This document shows positions 50,608 to 60,627 of a stretch of DNA of 64,000 nt, piece by piece (the first letter of the stretch is position 1; the number at the start of each line of letters is the position of its first letter). Location: positions 1-64,000 of the forward strand of contig NZ_JAPIVS010000007.1 in the NCBI RefSeq assembly GCF_026239695.1. The letters run 5' to 3'. This DNA comes from Pedobacter sp. MC2016-15. Its GTDB lineage: Bacteria > Bacteroidota > Bacteroidia > Sphingobacteriales > Sphingobacteriaceae. Both the position numbers and the translations under genes were made by a program. Under the pieces are notes generated by a model. The model made no database searches and was not told where the DNA came from. It saw only the letters and a list, made by a program, of their open reading frames with translations.

Positions 50608-51738
50608 ATGAAAACGATTTTAAATACTTCGTCTTTAGGGCTCCTTGCGGGAGCGCTGCTGTTTGCCTCATGTGGCGGCGAGACAAAAACCACGACTACC
50701 ACAGACTCTACGACAACTACTACAACAACGATGAGCGACTCTACAGCTTTGAAACCAGCGGGTCCGGCACCGGAATGGGCGCCTACTATCCATCCGGAAA
50801 TGCAGGCGGTAATTGAGAAGCTGGCAAGTTATGGGGATAAACCTATAGAAACTTTGAGTGCAACAGCGGCAAGGAAAAACCATACCCCTACAGATGCGGT
50901 GATGGACCTGATCAAAGAAAACAACATTACGCTGCCAGCTCCGGGAGTGGATACCGTAGGAAAAGAAATTCCGGTAGCCGGTGGAAATGTACACCTGAGG
51001 ATTTACACGCCTAAAGCAGGTAAAGGTCCCTTTCCTGTAATTGTATACTACCATGGCGGTGGCTTTGTAATCGCCAATATCGACGTGTACAATGCTTCGG
51101 CACAGGGTCTGGCAGAGCAGGTAGGTGCCGTAGTGGTATCTGTTGCTTACCGTTTAGCACCTGAAAATAAATTCCCTACAGCGCATAATGATGCTTTTGC
51201 TGCCTATGAATGGACGCTGAAAAACGCGGCTTCTATCAATGCAGACCCTAAGAAGATTGCTGTGCTTGGTGAAAGTGCCGGCGGAAACCTGGCTGCAAAT
51301 GTGAGTATCATGGCGAGGGACAAAAAGATCATGGCTCCACTGCATGAAGTATTGGTATACCCGATCGCACAGACAGACATGAGCACAAAATCTTATACAC
51401 TTTATGCTGCGGCGAAACCGCTGAATAAACCGATGATGAGCTGGTTTACAAAAAACTACCTGACAACAATGGCCGAGGCTAAAGATCCAAGGATTTCTCT
51501 GGTGGATGCCAACCTGAAAGGATTGCCTTCAACTACGATCATAACCGCGGAAATTGACCCGCTGAATAATGATGGCCTGATGCTGTCGGATAAATTGAAA
51601 GCGGCCGGAGTGACGGTTGACCTTAAAAACTATGATGGCGTAACGCATGAGTTTTTTGGAATGGCAGCAGTAGTGCCGGAAGCTAAAGACGCTCAGGCTT
51701 ATGCAGCTGATCAGCTGAAAAAAGTTTTTGGAAAATAA
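50608..51738 (+). CDS. Lipoprotein alpha/beta hydrolase (HSL-type esterase)
   Basis: A 376-residue esterase/lipase-like lipoprotein. The ATG at 50608 gives a lipoprotein signal with lipobox FASC and then a long threonine-rich linker. The hydrolase has the oxyanion motif YYHGGGFV, the nucleophile elbow GESAGGN with the catalytic serine, a likely acid in AEIDPLNND and a likely histidine in GVTHEFFG, all as in the hormone-sensitive-lipase family. It probably cleaves short acyl esters at the outside of the inner membrane or in the outer membrane. It is divergent from the catalase gene and ends at a hairpin. Confidence 0.87.
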   Translation: MKTILNTSSLGLLAGALLFASCGGETKTTTTTDSTTTTTTTMSDSTALKPAGPAPEWAPTIHPEMQAVIEKLASYGDKPIETLSATAARKNHTPTDAVMDLIKENNITLPAPGVDTVGKEIPVAGGNVHLRIYTPKAGKGPFPVIVYYHGGGFVIANIDVYNASAQGLAEQVGAVVVSVAYRLAPENKFPTAHNDAFAAYEWTLKNAASINADPKKIAVLGESAGGNLAANVSIMARDKKIMAPLHEVLVYPIAQTDMSTKSYTLYAAAKPLNKPMMSWFTKNYLTTMAEAKDPRISLVDANLKGLPSTTIITAEIDPLNNDGLMLSDKLKAAGVTVDLKNYDGVTHEFFGMAAVVPEAKDAQAYAADQLKKVFGK

Positions 51739-51802
51739 TTAAAACCTTTTCATAGTTGTGATGTTCTTTAAACACATCTACCAAAACTACCTATGAAAAA
51801 CA

Positions 51803-51836
51803 AAAAGGCTGGATCATTCATTTGATTCAGCCTTTT
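51803..51836 (+). terminator. Hairpin terminator after the esterase gene
   Basis: The arms 51803-51811 (AAAAGGCTG) and 51828-51836 (CAGCCTTTT) pair perfectly, with a 16-nt loop; the T-tract is part of the right arm. Confidence 0.65.
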
Positions 51837-51925
51837 GTGTTTATATACATTTTGTGTCTCCTGTCCCTTCGTAAAATGAACAAGAATTTTAAAACATTTT
51901 ATGTTTATTTTGATTGATAATAGTA

Positions 51926-54100
51926 ATGGAGAAGATTACTGTATACCCCGGCCGTCCCTATCCGTTAGGAGCCACATGGGATAGTGAAGGCGTTAATTTT
52001 GCTATTTATGCCGACAATGCCACGGCGGTTGATCTTTGTTTCTTTAACAATGAAGACGACGAGCAAGAATCCCTGAAACTTAAGCTGACCGAACGCACTC
52101 ATCATATCTGGCATGGCTATCTGCCTGGCATTGCGCCGGGACAACTGTATGGCTACCGTGTTCACGGACCTTTTGATCCTGAAAACGGTCACCGCTTTAA
52201 TGCGAACAAACTGCTGATTGATCCTTATGCCAAAGCTATTGCAGGCGTGATTGGCTGGCATGATGCGCTCTTTGGGTATATCATGGGTTCCGAAATTGAA
52301 GACCTGAGTTTCTCTGAGCTGGACAGTGCGCCTTTTATTCCGAAAGCTGTGGTGATCGACCAGACTTATGACTGGAAAGGGGATGTACCTCTCGATATTC
52401 CCTATCATGAATCGATTATTTATGAAGCACACGTAAAAGGTTTTACCATGCAGCATCCGGACATTCCGGAGGAAATAAGGGGCAGCTATGCAGGTCTGGC
52501 ACATCCGATTACGCTGAATTATCTGAAGGAGCTGGGAATTACGGCAATAGAGCTGATGCCGGTACACCAGTTTGTGAACGACAGGCACCTGGTAGAAAAG
52601 GGTCTGAACAATTACTGGGGCTACAATACGATTGGCTTTTTTGCACCTGATGTACGTTACGCCTCTAGTACTGAACGCGGCGGGCAGGTAAAGGAATTTA
52701 AGGATATGGTGAAGGCGATGCACGTTGCAGGCATTGAGGTGATCCTGGATGTGGTATATAACCATACTGCTGAAGGTAACCACATGGGGCCAACGCTTTC
52801 TTTTAAAGGAATAGACAATGCTTCTTACTACCGTTTGGTGGACGACAAGCGCTATTATATGGATTATACGGGTACGGGAAATACGCTGAATGCGAATCTG
52901 CCAAATGTGCTGCGCCTGTTTATGGACAGCCTGCGCTACTGGATTACGGATATGCATGTGGATGGTTTCCGCTTTGACCTTGCCCCGGCACTGGCACGTG
53001 AGCTGCACAGTGTAAATAAGCTGAGTGCCTTTTTTGATATTATCCATCAGGACCCGATCATCTCACAGGTGAAGCTGATTGCTGAACCCTGGGACATTGG
53101 TGAGGGGGGCTATCAGGTGGGTAACTTCCCTGCGGAATGGGCAGAATGGAATGGTAAGTACCGGGATTGTATCCGCGATTACTGGCGCGGCGCCTACAGT
53201 ATGCTGGGGGAGTTTGCCCAGCGCTTTACCGGCAGCCCGGATTTGTACCAGGATGACCTGCGGAGTCCGACGGCAAGTGTGAACTTTATCACTGCGCATG
53301 ACGGTTTTACGCTGCATGACCTGGTGACGTATAATGAGAAACACAATGAGGCCAACGGGGAGGGCAACCGCGATGGGGAGCAGCACAATGGCTCCTACAA
53401 CTATGGTGTGGAAGGGGAAACAGATATTGAGGAGATCAACATCACCCGCTCAAGGCAAAAACGTAACCTGCTGACGACGCTGTTTTTATCACAGGGAGTG
53501 CCGATGATGGTGGCCGGCGATGAGTTTAGTCGCACCCAACGCGGAAATAACAATGCCTACTGCCAGGATAACGAAATCTCATGGCTCGACTGGATCAATG
53601 CGGACCAGGAGATGTTCAACTTTACGCAGCAGCTGATACACCTGCGGAAAAGGCATCCGGTATTTTGCCGGAGACGCTGGTTTCAGGGGCTGCCGATCAA
53701 AGGGGTAGGACTGAAGGATGTGGCCTGGTTCCTGCCGGAAGGTATGGAAATGCAGGAGCACAACTGGAATGAGGACTATGCGAAGTCACTGGCGATCTAC
53801 CTGAACGGGGAAGATCTCAGAAGCACTGACGCTAAAGGGAACAAAATTACCGACGACAGCTTTTACCTGATGTTTAATGCCCATGACCAGCCACTGGAGT
53901 ATACGCTGCCCAACGCGCGTTATGGAAAAGAATGGCTGAAGGTGCTGGACACGGCCATACAGGATATCAATGAGTCTCCAACCCGGCACTTTACAAGTGA
54001 TACAATTGTGGTGGAGGGAAGATCTATAATTTTACTAAAACATATAAAAAGCACTAGCGATGTCCAACGAGCTAAAAAGAAAAACAGGCATCAACATTAA
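51926..54100 (+). CDS. glgX: Glycogen debranching enzyme GlgX/TreX
   Basis: A 724-residue GH13 enzyme. The N-terminal carbohydrate-binding domain begins VYPGRPYPLGATWDSEGVNF. The catalytic barrel has ELMPVHQF, DVVYNHTAEG, the nucleophile region DGFRFDLAPAL, the acid/base region LIAEPWD and ITAHDGFTLHDLV. It cleaves alpha-1,6 branches of glycogen-like glucan. I start at the ATG 51926; the frame opens earlier with a TTG at 51914. It overlaps the treZ gene by 41 bp. Debranching feeds linear maltooligosaccharides to the trehalose-forming enzymes that follow, as in treX-treY-treZ clusters. Confidence 0.93.
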   Translation: MEKITVYPGRPYPLGATWDSEGVNFAIYADNATAVDLCFFNNEDDEQESLKLKLTERTHHIWHGYLPGIAPGQLYGYRVHGPFDPENGHRFNANKLLIDPYAKAIAGVIGWHDALFGYIMGSEIEDLSFSELDSAPFIPKAVVIDQTYDWKGDVPLDIPYHESIIYEAHVKGFTMQHPDIPEEIRGSYAGLAHPITLNYLKELGITAIELMPVHQFVNDRHLVEKGLNNYWGYNTIGFFAPDVRYASSTERGGQVKEFKDMVKAMHVAGIEVILDVVYNHTAEGNHMGPTLSFKGIDNASYYRLVDDKRYYMDYTGTGNTLNANLPNVLRLFMDSLRYWITDMHVDGFRFDLAPALARELHSVNKLSAFFDIIHQDPIISQVKLIAEPWDIGEGGYQVGNFPAEWAEWNGKYRDCIRDYWRGAYSMLGEFAQRFTGSPDLYQDDLRSPTASVNFITAHDGFTLHDLVTYNEKHNEANGEGNRDGEQHNGSYNYGVEGETDIEEINITRSRQKRNLLTTLFLSQGVPMMVAGDEFSRTQRGNNNAYCQDNEISWLDWINADQEMFNFTQQLIHLRKRHPVFCRRRWFQGLPIKGVGLKDVAWFLPEGMEMQEHNWNEDYAKSLAIYLNGEDLRSTDAKGNKITDDSFYLMFNAHDQPLEYTLPNARYGKEWLKVLDTAIQDINESPTRHFTSDTIVVEGRSIILLKHIKSTSDVQRAKKKNRHQH

Positions 54101-55895
54101 CGCTGCGGGCCAGGCCGAAATCCGGTTCTGGGCACCTGAAGCTGAAAGTGTAGAGCTGAAGACAGCAAAGGCTTTGATCCCGCTGGAAAAAAAAGATTTC
54201 GGATACTGGGAAGCGGAAAGCGATGAACTTAAATCGGGGGGTACCTACCATATCCTGATTAATGGTGAAACGCAGATTCCCGATCCTGCCAGCCTCTCCC
54301 AACCTGAAGGGGTACATGGGCCATCGGCCGCAGTAGCGCTCTCAGAATTTAACTGGACAGACCAGTCCTGGAAAAACCCGGCACTCGGGGATTACATCCT
54401 CTATGAGTTACATACAGGCACTTTTAGTGCTGAGGGAACTTTTGAAGGGATAATTGGCAAACTGGATTACCTGGTAGAACTGGGCATCAATGCGATTGAG
54501 ATTATGCCGGTAGCGCAGTTTCCGGGCGGGCGCAACTGGGGTTATGATGGTGTATTTCCATTTGCGGTGCAGGACTCCTATGGGGGTGCCGCAGGTTTGC
54601 AGCAGCTGGTAGATGCCTGCCATGAGAAAGGTCTGGCGGTGGTGCTGGATGTGGTTTATAACCATATGGGTCCCGAAGGGAATTACTTTGCGCAGGCAGG
54701 GCCTTATTTTACGGATAAATACGGTACCCCATGGGGCAGTGCGATTAACTTCGATGATGCCTGGTCGGACGGTGTACGGGAGTATTTTATTGAAAACGTG
54801 CTGATGTGGTTCAGGGATTTTCATATCGACGGTCTGCGGCTGGATGCGGTGCATGCGATCAAAGACTTTGGGGTGAAACACTTGCTCCAGCAGATCAGTG
54901 AAGAGGTGGATAACTTGATGGAAGCGACAAACCGCAGGCATTACCTGATTGCGGAGTGCGACCTGAATGATAACAAATATATCAATCCCCTGGAACGCCA
55001 GGGCTACGGAATGGATGCACAATGGATCGATGAGTTTCATCATGCGCTTCGTGTGACGGCCGGAGAACCAACAACGGGTTATTACAGTGATTTCTCTGGG
55101 ATCAAAGATCTGGAGAAATCGTATCGTGATGCCTATATCTATGATGGTGTATATTCGCCCCACCGCCTGAAGACTTTTGGTGGCAAGGCCGATGGTAATC
55201 CGGGATCGCAGTTTGTCGTCTTCTCACAGAACCATGACCAGGTGGGTAACCGGATGCTGGGGGAGCGGACGAGCACGCTGCAGAGTTATGAGATGCAGAA
55301 GCTGATGGCTGCTGCCGTCTTGTGCAGTCCCTTTTTGCCGATGTTATTTATGGGCGAAGAGTATGGGGAAACAAATCCTTTCCTGTTTTTTACGAGTCAT
55401 GGCGACAAAGAGCTGATCGAAGCTGTGCGCAAGGGACGCAAGGCAGAGTTCGCGGCTTTCCATGCTGAAGGGGAGGCGCCGGACCCGCAGTCGGAAGACA
55501 CATTTAACCAGTCGAAACTCCAATGGGGGCTCTTGCAGCAGGATGGGCACAAAGAGCTGCTCTCATTTTACAAGACGATCATCGCTCTGCGTAAAAAGTA
55601 TGCGCCCCTGCACAATGCGAACCGCAAACAACTGACGGTATCATCTGATCCGCAAACAAACTGCCTGGTGCTGCGCCGCTGGGAGGAGGAAGTGCAGGTT
55701 TTATGCCTGATGAATTTCTCTTCGAAAACTCATGGCCTGACGATTCCTGATGATAAACCCAGCTGGAAGAAAATTCTTGACTCTGCCGATCCGCAATGGA
55801 AGGGGCCTAAAGCTGCACCGGTATCGGTTGATGCCCTGCAAAAAATGGAGATACAACCACAATCTATCTTAATCTATACCAATAAATATGCATAA
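54060..55895 (+). CDS. treZ: Malto-oligosyltrehalose trehalohydrolase
   Basis: A 611-residue GH13 enzyme that releases free trehalose from maltooligosyl trehalose. The N-terminal domain has IRFWAPEAESVEL. The barrel shows EIMPVAQFPGGRNWGYDGV, DVVYNHMGPEGNYF, HIDGLRLDAVHAIKDFG with the nucleophile aspartate, LIAECDLND and FSQNHDQVGNR; these signatures separate TreZ from branching enzymes. The start lies 41 bp inside glgX in another frame. The stop overlaps the treY-malQ start by 8 bp. Confidence 0.93.
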   Translation: MSNELKRKTGININAAGQAEIRFWAPEAESVELKTAKALIPLEKKDFGYWEAESDELKSGGTYHILINGETQIPDPASLSQPEGVHGPSAAVALSEFNWTDQSWKNPALGDYILYELHTGTFSAEGTFEGIIGKLDYLVELGINAIEIMPVAQFPGGRNWGYDGVFPFAVQDSYGGAAGLQQLVDACHEKGLAVVLDVVYNHMGPEGNYFAQAGPYFTDKYGTPWGSAINFDDAWSDGVREYFIENVLMWFRDFHIDGLRLDAVHAIKDFGVKHLLQQISEEVDNLMEATNRRHYLIAECDLNDNKYINPLERQGYGMDAQWIDEFHHALRVTAGEPTTGYYSDFSGIKDLEKSYRDAYIYDGVYSPHRLKTFGGKADGNPGSQFVVFSQNHDQVGNRMLGERTSTLQSYEMQKLMAAAVLCSPFLPMLFMGEEYGETNPFLFFTSHGDKELIEAVRKGRKAEFAAFHAEGEAPDPQSEDTFNQSKLQWGLLQQDGHKELLSFYKTIIALRKKYAPLHNANRKQLTVSSDPQTNCLVLRRWEEEVQVLCLMNFSSKTHGLTIPDDKPSWKKILDSADPQWKGPKAAPVSVDALQKMEIQPQSILIYTNKYA

Positions 55896-58800
55896 GCCAA
55901 TTTCAACCTACCGCATACAGTTTCATAAAGATTTTACTTTTAAGGATTTTGATAAGATCATCCCTTACCTGAAGGAATTGGGTATCACTACGATCTATGC
56001 TTCGCCGGTGCTGGAGGCAGCCCCGGGCAGTATGCATGGCTATGATACGGTAAATCCGGAACAGATCAACCCGGAGATAGGTACACTGGAAGAACTAAGG
56101 GCGCTGTCGAAAAAGCTGAAGTCGCTGGATATGGCCTGGATTCAGGATATCGTGCCGAACCACATGTCCTTCCATCCCAAAAACAAATGGCTGATGGATG
56201 TGCTGGAGAAAGGTTCTTCATCGGCCTATGCCGGATTTTTTGATATCAACTGGTCGGGCGACAAATCATTGCCGCTGATGGTGCCTTTTCTGGGAAGTAC
56301 GCTTGAAGAAGCCATAGCCTCGCAGGAACTGAAGCTGGTACAGGGCGAAGATGGGATTAAACTGCAGTATTTTGAATCGGAATGGCCGGTGAATTCACGC
56401 GTGAAGGATATCTCTATCCCTGTACAGGAGGCTGTGGATCTGCAGTATTACCGTCCCTGTTCGTACAAGGAAACGGATTACCAGATCAATTACCGCAGGT
56501 TCTTTACGGTAAACAGCCTGATTTGTCTGAATATGCAGGATGAAAAGGTGTTTGAAGCTTACCACAGCCTGATCAGGACCTTGCTGGACGAAGGTGTATT
56601 CCAGGGACTGCGGGTAGACCATATTGACGGTTTATATGATCCTGAAACTTATTTTGACCGTCTGCGTACGCTGGCAGGTGAAAGCACTTATATCGTTGTA
56701 GAGAAGATCCTGGAGGAAGGTGAAGAATTGCCGGAAGACTGGCCGGTGGAGGGTACTACGGGTTACGATTTCCTGGCGCAGGTGAATAACTTGTTTACTG
56801 CAAAAAAGGCGAAAAAGGAGTTCTTAAAATTTTATGAGTCGCTCAGTGGTGAGTTTAAAAGTATAGACAGGCTGATCAGGCAAAAGAAAGCGGGTATCCT
56901 GGGCGAACATATGGCGGGGGAGCTGGAGAACCTGTACCAGCTGTTCCTTGAACTGGAGCTGGCCGATGAAGGACAGCTGCAGGCGCTGAAGCCGGGAGCA
57001 TTAAAGGATGCGATTGGCCAGCTGCTGATCTGCTTCCCTGTATACCGCTTTTATGGTAACCGGATGCCGCTGGAGAAGACTTTTTACCAGAGTAGGATCC
57101 TGAATATTTTAAAGGATATTGAGGAGGTGAAGGTGCTGGAAGATGCTGTGGAGCTGCTGCGGACGGTGCTGATCAGCAAGCCGCTGGATGAAGATGAGGA
57201 TTATAACCGCCGGGTGACGGAGTTTTATCTGCGTTGCATGCAGTTTAGCGGTCCGTTGATGGCCAAAGGTGTGGAGGATACGCTGATGTATACGTACAAC
57301 AGGTTTATCGGACACAATGAGGTGGGCGATGCGCCTTCAGCCTTTGGCGTAAGCAAGGAGGAGTTTCACTACCTGATGATTGCGCGCTCCTACGAGCTGC
57401 CATTATCGATGAACGGTACTTCTACGCATGATACGAAACGGGGTGAGGATGTGCGGGCACGTTTGAATGTGCTGAGCGAACAGCCGGAATTATGGATAAA
57501 AAAGGTGAAGGAATGGCGCAAGCTGAATAAACAGCTTGCGGGTGGACTGGACCCTAACGACGAATATTTTATTTACCAGACGATAGCGGGGAGCTACCCG
57601 ATGCCGGGAATGGATGAGGACAATTATCCTGAACGGCTGGAGGCCTACATGGAAAAGGCGCTGCGTGAAGGAAAGGTAAATTCTCACTGGAGTGACCCGA
57701 ATGTGGATTATGAGGAGCTGGTGAAGGAGTTTCTGAGGGGTATCATGGAGCCATCGGGCTCTTTCTGGCAGAGCTTTGTGCCCTGGCACCGTCAGCTCTC
57801 TGACTTCGGGATCATGAACTCGCTCTCACAGCTGGTGCTGAAGTTTACTTGCCCGGGTGTGCCTGATACGTATCAGGGAACGGAGCTCTGGGACCTGAGC
57901 CTGGTGGATCCTGACAACAGGAGGCCTGTGGACTATGAATTGCGCAAGCAATGGCTGCAGGAGTTTGGCGAAGGTGGTACTTCTTTGTCAGACCTATGGA
58001 CGGAGCGTTATAACGGGAAGATTAAACTTTATCTGACGCATCTGCTGCTGGATAAACTAAAGCCTTATGCAGATCTGCTGGCATGGGGCGAATATATACC
58101 CTTGGAGGTTAAAGGGAAGTTCTCTTCTGATGTGCTTGCCTTTGCGCGTCAGGATGGGGAGCAGATGCTGGTGGTGCTGGTGCCGCTGCATCAGGGAAAG
58201 GCTGGCGGGGAAATCTCCGGGGAACTGCAGCGGGACTGGGGAAATACGCGTATTGAACTTCCGCTGAAGCAGTTCCGCTGGACAAATCTTTTGGATGGCT
58301 TTACGGCGAAGGAGAATGTGCCTGAGTTGTTTGTAGATAAATTATTTGGGGATTTTCCTATTGCTGTGCTTTCAACTGAGGTGGTACACAATCCGCGCGG
58401 TGCGGGTATCTTATTGCCGGTAACGTCTTTACCTTCTGACTATGGGATAGGTGATTTGGGTCTTGAAGCTTATGACTTTATAGATTTCCTGCAGCGTGCC
58501 GACCAGAAATACTGGCAGCTGCTGCCGCTGAATCCTATCGGTGCAGATCAGGCTTTTTCTCCCTATAGCTCGGTTTCTGCCATGGCAGGCAATACCTTGC
58601 TGATCAGTCTGTATGGCCTGGTGACGCAGGGTTTCCTGGAGCAGAAACAGCTGGAGAAGGTAAGGATATCTGCTAAGGATGAGGTGGATTTTAAAAAGGC
58701 GCTGGCGATAAAAGATAAGTTGCTGAAAAAGGCTTATGAGCGCTGGAAGAAATCTGAAGATCCGGGATTTGTTGATTTTGTGGAAAGGGAAAAGGACTGG

Positions 58801-59880
58801 CTGGATGATTTTGCGCTGTACTCGGTCCTGAAGGTCTATTTTAATGGTGCCTCCTGGGTAAAATGGTCTCCGGAATACCGTGACCGTGATGCGGGGAGCC
58901 TGAGTAGTTTTGCGGCTGATCGTGAAGATGAGCTGTCGTTCGAGAAATGGAAACAGTATGTATTTTTTGAACAATGGTCGGAAATCAGGGACTATGCCTG
59001 TGACAGCCGGATCGACTTGTATGGTGATCTGCCTTTTTATGTGGGGCATGATTCTGCAGATGTATGGTCGAACAGGGAATTGTTTAGCCTGGATGATACG
59101 GGTGCGATGATTGGTGTTGCGGGGGTACCTCCTGATTACTTTAACGCGGATGGGCAGCTCTGGGGAATGCCGGTGTACAACTGGGACAGGATGAAGGCTG
59201 ATGGTTACCAATGGTGGCTGCGCAGGATCCGTAAGAATATGGAACTGTATCATTTGTTGCGTCTGGATCATTTCAGGGCATTTTACGACTACTGGGAGGT
59301 TCCTGCGGCTGAACGTACGGCGGTGAATGGCGCCTGGAAAGCTGGTCCGGGGGATGATTTCTTCCATGTGCTGCAGCAGGAGTTTCCTGCAATGCCTTTC
59401 GTGGCTGAAGACCTTGGGGAGATCAGTGATGGTGTGTACGGGCTCCGGGACAGGTTTAACCTGCCGGGCATGAAGGTGCTGCAGTTTGCCTTTGGTGAGG
59501 ACATCAGTTTTTCTGACCATATCCCTCACAATTATCATTCAGATAACTTTATTGTATACACGGGAACGCATGATAACAATACGACGCGTGGATGGTATGA
59601 AACGGATGCAGATAAGGTCTCGCGCAAAAACCTGAATAGATACACGGGGATGAAGGTGAAGGCTCATGATGTGCATATGGTGTTGTCTAAAATGGCTTAC
59701 GCCTCGGTGGCGAAGATCGTGATTCTGCCAATGCAGGATCTGCTGGGTCTTGATGGGAAATCGAGGATGAATAAACCGGCCTCGGTAAAGGAAAACTGGA
59801 AATGGCGCCTGAAGGATTTGCCGGGATGGGACATTGAGAAGAGGTTGCGCTCATGGGTTAAATTATATGGAAGATATTAA
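55888..59880 (+). CDS. treY: Fused malto-oligosyltrehalose synthase / 4-alpha-glucanotransferase
   Basis: A 1330-residue fusion. Residues 1 to about 825 form TreY: STYRIQFHKDFTF, IYASPVLEAAPGSMHGYDTV, WIQDIVPNHMSF, GLRVDHIDGLYDPE, STYIVVEKILEEGE and FTCPGVPDTYQGTELWDLSLVDPDNRRPVDY. TreY turns the reducing end of maltooligosaccharides into a trehalose unit. From about 833 a MalQ domain starts with GAGILLPVTSLPSDYGIGDLG and continues through YWQLLPLNP, LYGDLPFYVGHDSADVWSN, RLDHFRAFYDYWEVPA, FVAEDLGEI and GTHDNNTTRGW. MalQ disproportionates short glucans, which would lengthen chains too short for TreY. The reading frame is continuous. The start overlaps treZ by 8 bp. Confidence 0.93.
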   Translation: MHKPISTYRIQFHKDFTFKDFDKIIPYLKELGITTIYASPVLEAAPGSMHGYDTVNPEQINPEIGTLEELRALSKKLKSLDMAWIQDIVPNHMSFHPKNKWLMDVLEKGSSSAYAGFFDINWSGDKSLPLMVPFLGSTLEEAIASQELKLVQGEDGIKLQYFESEWPVNSRVKDISIPVQEAVDLQYYRPCSYKETDYQINYRRFFTVNSLICLNMQDEKVFEAYHSLIRTLLDEGVFQGLRVDHIDGLYDPETYFDRLRTLAGESTYIVVEKILEEGEELPEDWPVEGTTGYDFLAQVNNLFTAKKAKKEFLKFYESLSGEFKSIDRLIRQKKAGILGEHMAGELENLYQLFLELELADEGQLQALKPGALKDAIGQLLICFPVYRFYGNRMPLEKTFYQSRILNILKDIEEVKVLEDAVELLRTVLISKPLDEDEDYNRRVTEFYLRCMQFSGPLMAKGVEDTLMYTYNRFIGHNEVGDAPSAFGVSKEEFHYLMIARSYELPLSMNGTSTHDTKRGEDVRARLNVLSEQPELWIKKVKEWRKLNKQLAGGLDPNDEYFIYQTIAGSYPMPGMDEDNYPERLEAYMEKALREGKVNSHWSDPNVDYEELVKEFLRGIMEPSGSFWQSFVPWHRQLSDFGIMNSLSQLVLKFTCPGVPDTYQGTELWDLSLVDPDNRRPVDYELRKQWLQEFGEGGTSLSDLWTERYNGKIKLYLTHLLLDKLKPYADLLAWGEYIPLEVKGKFSSDVLAFARQDGEQMLVVLVPLHQGKAGGEISGELQRDWGNTRIELPLKQFRWTNLLDGFTAKENVPELFVDKLFGDFPIAVLSTEVVHNPRGAGILLPVTSLPSDYGIGDLGLEAYDFIDFLQRADQKYWQLLPLNPIGADQAFSPYSSVSAMAGNTLLISLYGLVTQGFLEQKQLEKVRISAKDEVDFKKALAIKDKLLKKAYERWKKSEDPGFVDFVEREKDWLDDFALYSVLKVYFNGASWVKWSPEYRDRDAGSLSSFAADREDELSFEKWKQYVFFEQWSEIRDYACDSRIDLYGDLPFYVGHDSADVWSNRELFSLDDTGAMIGVAGVPPDYFNADGQLWGMPVYNWDRMKADGYQWWLRRIRKNMELYHLLRLDHFRAFYDYWEVPAAERTAVNGAWKAGPGDDFFHVLQQEFPAMPFVAEDLGEISDGVYGLRDRFNLPGMKVLQFAFGEDISFSDHIPHNYHSDNFIVYTGTHDNNTTRGWYETDADKVSRKNLNRYTGMKVKAHDVHMVLSKMAYASVAKIVILPMQDLLGLDGKSRMNKPASVKENWKWRLKDLPGWDIEKRLRSWVKLYGRY

Positions 59881-59889
59881 TTGATCATT

Positions 59890-60369
59890 ATGGATAACAG
59901 AAAAATTATCGTTGATGAGCTGACGGCTCTGATTGAAAAAGGGAATGCTCATGCTTCTTTTGAAGATGCTGTAGCAGGGGTTTCTTTGGACTTGATTGCC
60001 AAAGTACCGGAAGGTTTACCGTATGGCGTTTGGCATATGGCGGAGCACCTGAGGATTGCGCAGTGGGATATCCTGGAGTTTTGCCTGGGGCCTAACCATG
60101 AGTCGCCGAAATGGCCTGATGAGTACTGGCCGGAGGTTGGTGAAGAGGTGACGAAGGAGCAATGGGAGGCTACGGTTTCTGCATTCAAAAGGGACAGGGC
60201 GAGCTTCCTGGAACTGCTGAAGGATGAAAAAAGGGATCTGTTTGCGCCATTTGAATATGGCGACGGGCAGAGTCTTTTCCGTGAAGCGCTGTTGCTGGCA
60301 GATCATAATTCTTACCATCTGGGGGAGATTATCGTGATCAGAAGGTTACTCGGGGACTGGAAAAGTTAA
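59890..60369 (+). CDS. DinB-like four-helix protein
   Basis: A 159-residue protein of the DinB/YfiT-like superfamily, predicted as a four-helix bundle. Histidines that could bind a metal appear in WHMAEHLRIAQWD and DHNSYHLGEIIVIRR, as in the family. The ATG at 59890 is preferred over a TTG at 59881. Family members include metal-dependent thiol transferases and damage-induced proteins of unknown activity; the role here is unknown. It starts 10 bp after treY-malQ and may be co-transcribed. Confidence 0.82.
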   Translation: MDNRKIIVDELTALIEKGNAHASFEDAVAGVSLDLIAKVPEGLPYGVWHMAEHLRIAQWDILEFCLGPNHESPKWPDEYWPEVGEEVTKEQWEATVSAFKRDRASFLELLKDEKRDLFAPFEYGDGQSLFREALLLADHNSYHLGEIIVIRRLLGDWKS

Positions 60370-60405
60370 ATTTTTTGAAATATTTTTATTGCTGACCTGC
60401 TTTTT

Positions 60406-60460
60406 AAGCCTGCTAAATCCTTTATTTACGCTAAAACGTTTTAAAGTGTTTAGCAGGCTT
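60406..60460. repeat. Nested inverted repeat upstream of glmS
   Basis: The arms AAGCCTGCTAAA (60406-60417) and TTTAGCAGGCTT (60449-60460) are perfect 12-bp complements. The loop contains a separate perfect palindrome TAAAACGTTTTA (60432-60443). There is no strong T-run after it, so it may be an operator or RNA structure rather than a simple terminator. Confidence 0.5.
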
Positions 60461-60471
60461 GCTTTTGAATG

Positions 60472-60510
60472 GCCTGATTTCTATTTAAATGAAATTATCA
60501 GGCTTTATTT
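60472..60510 (+). terminator. Hairpin terminator before glmS
   Basis: GCCTGAT (60472-60478) and ATCAGGC (60497-60503) pair perfectly and are followed by TTTATTT. It would end the trehalose/DinB transcript. Confidence 0.6.
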
Positions 60511-60627
60511 CTGATAAATCTTAGGTTTTTGAGCAAAAAATGGGGTCCTTTAAGTTAAAAAGGGAGTTTTGACTCCATGGATTGTGCCTGCTATTCTTTA
60601 GCTTTACGTTTTAAATTCAAATATAAA

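Noticed and set aside
55888-59880. Sequencing error joining treY and malQ.
   Set aside because: The frame is continuous with no stop or frame change at the junction, and such fusions are known in Bacteroidota.
60370-60627. A glmS ribozyme in the glmS leader.
   Set aside because: The hairpins present do not show the ribozyme core arrangement, which is known mainly from Firmicutes; position relative to the start is also wrong.
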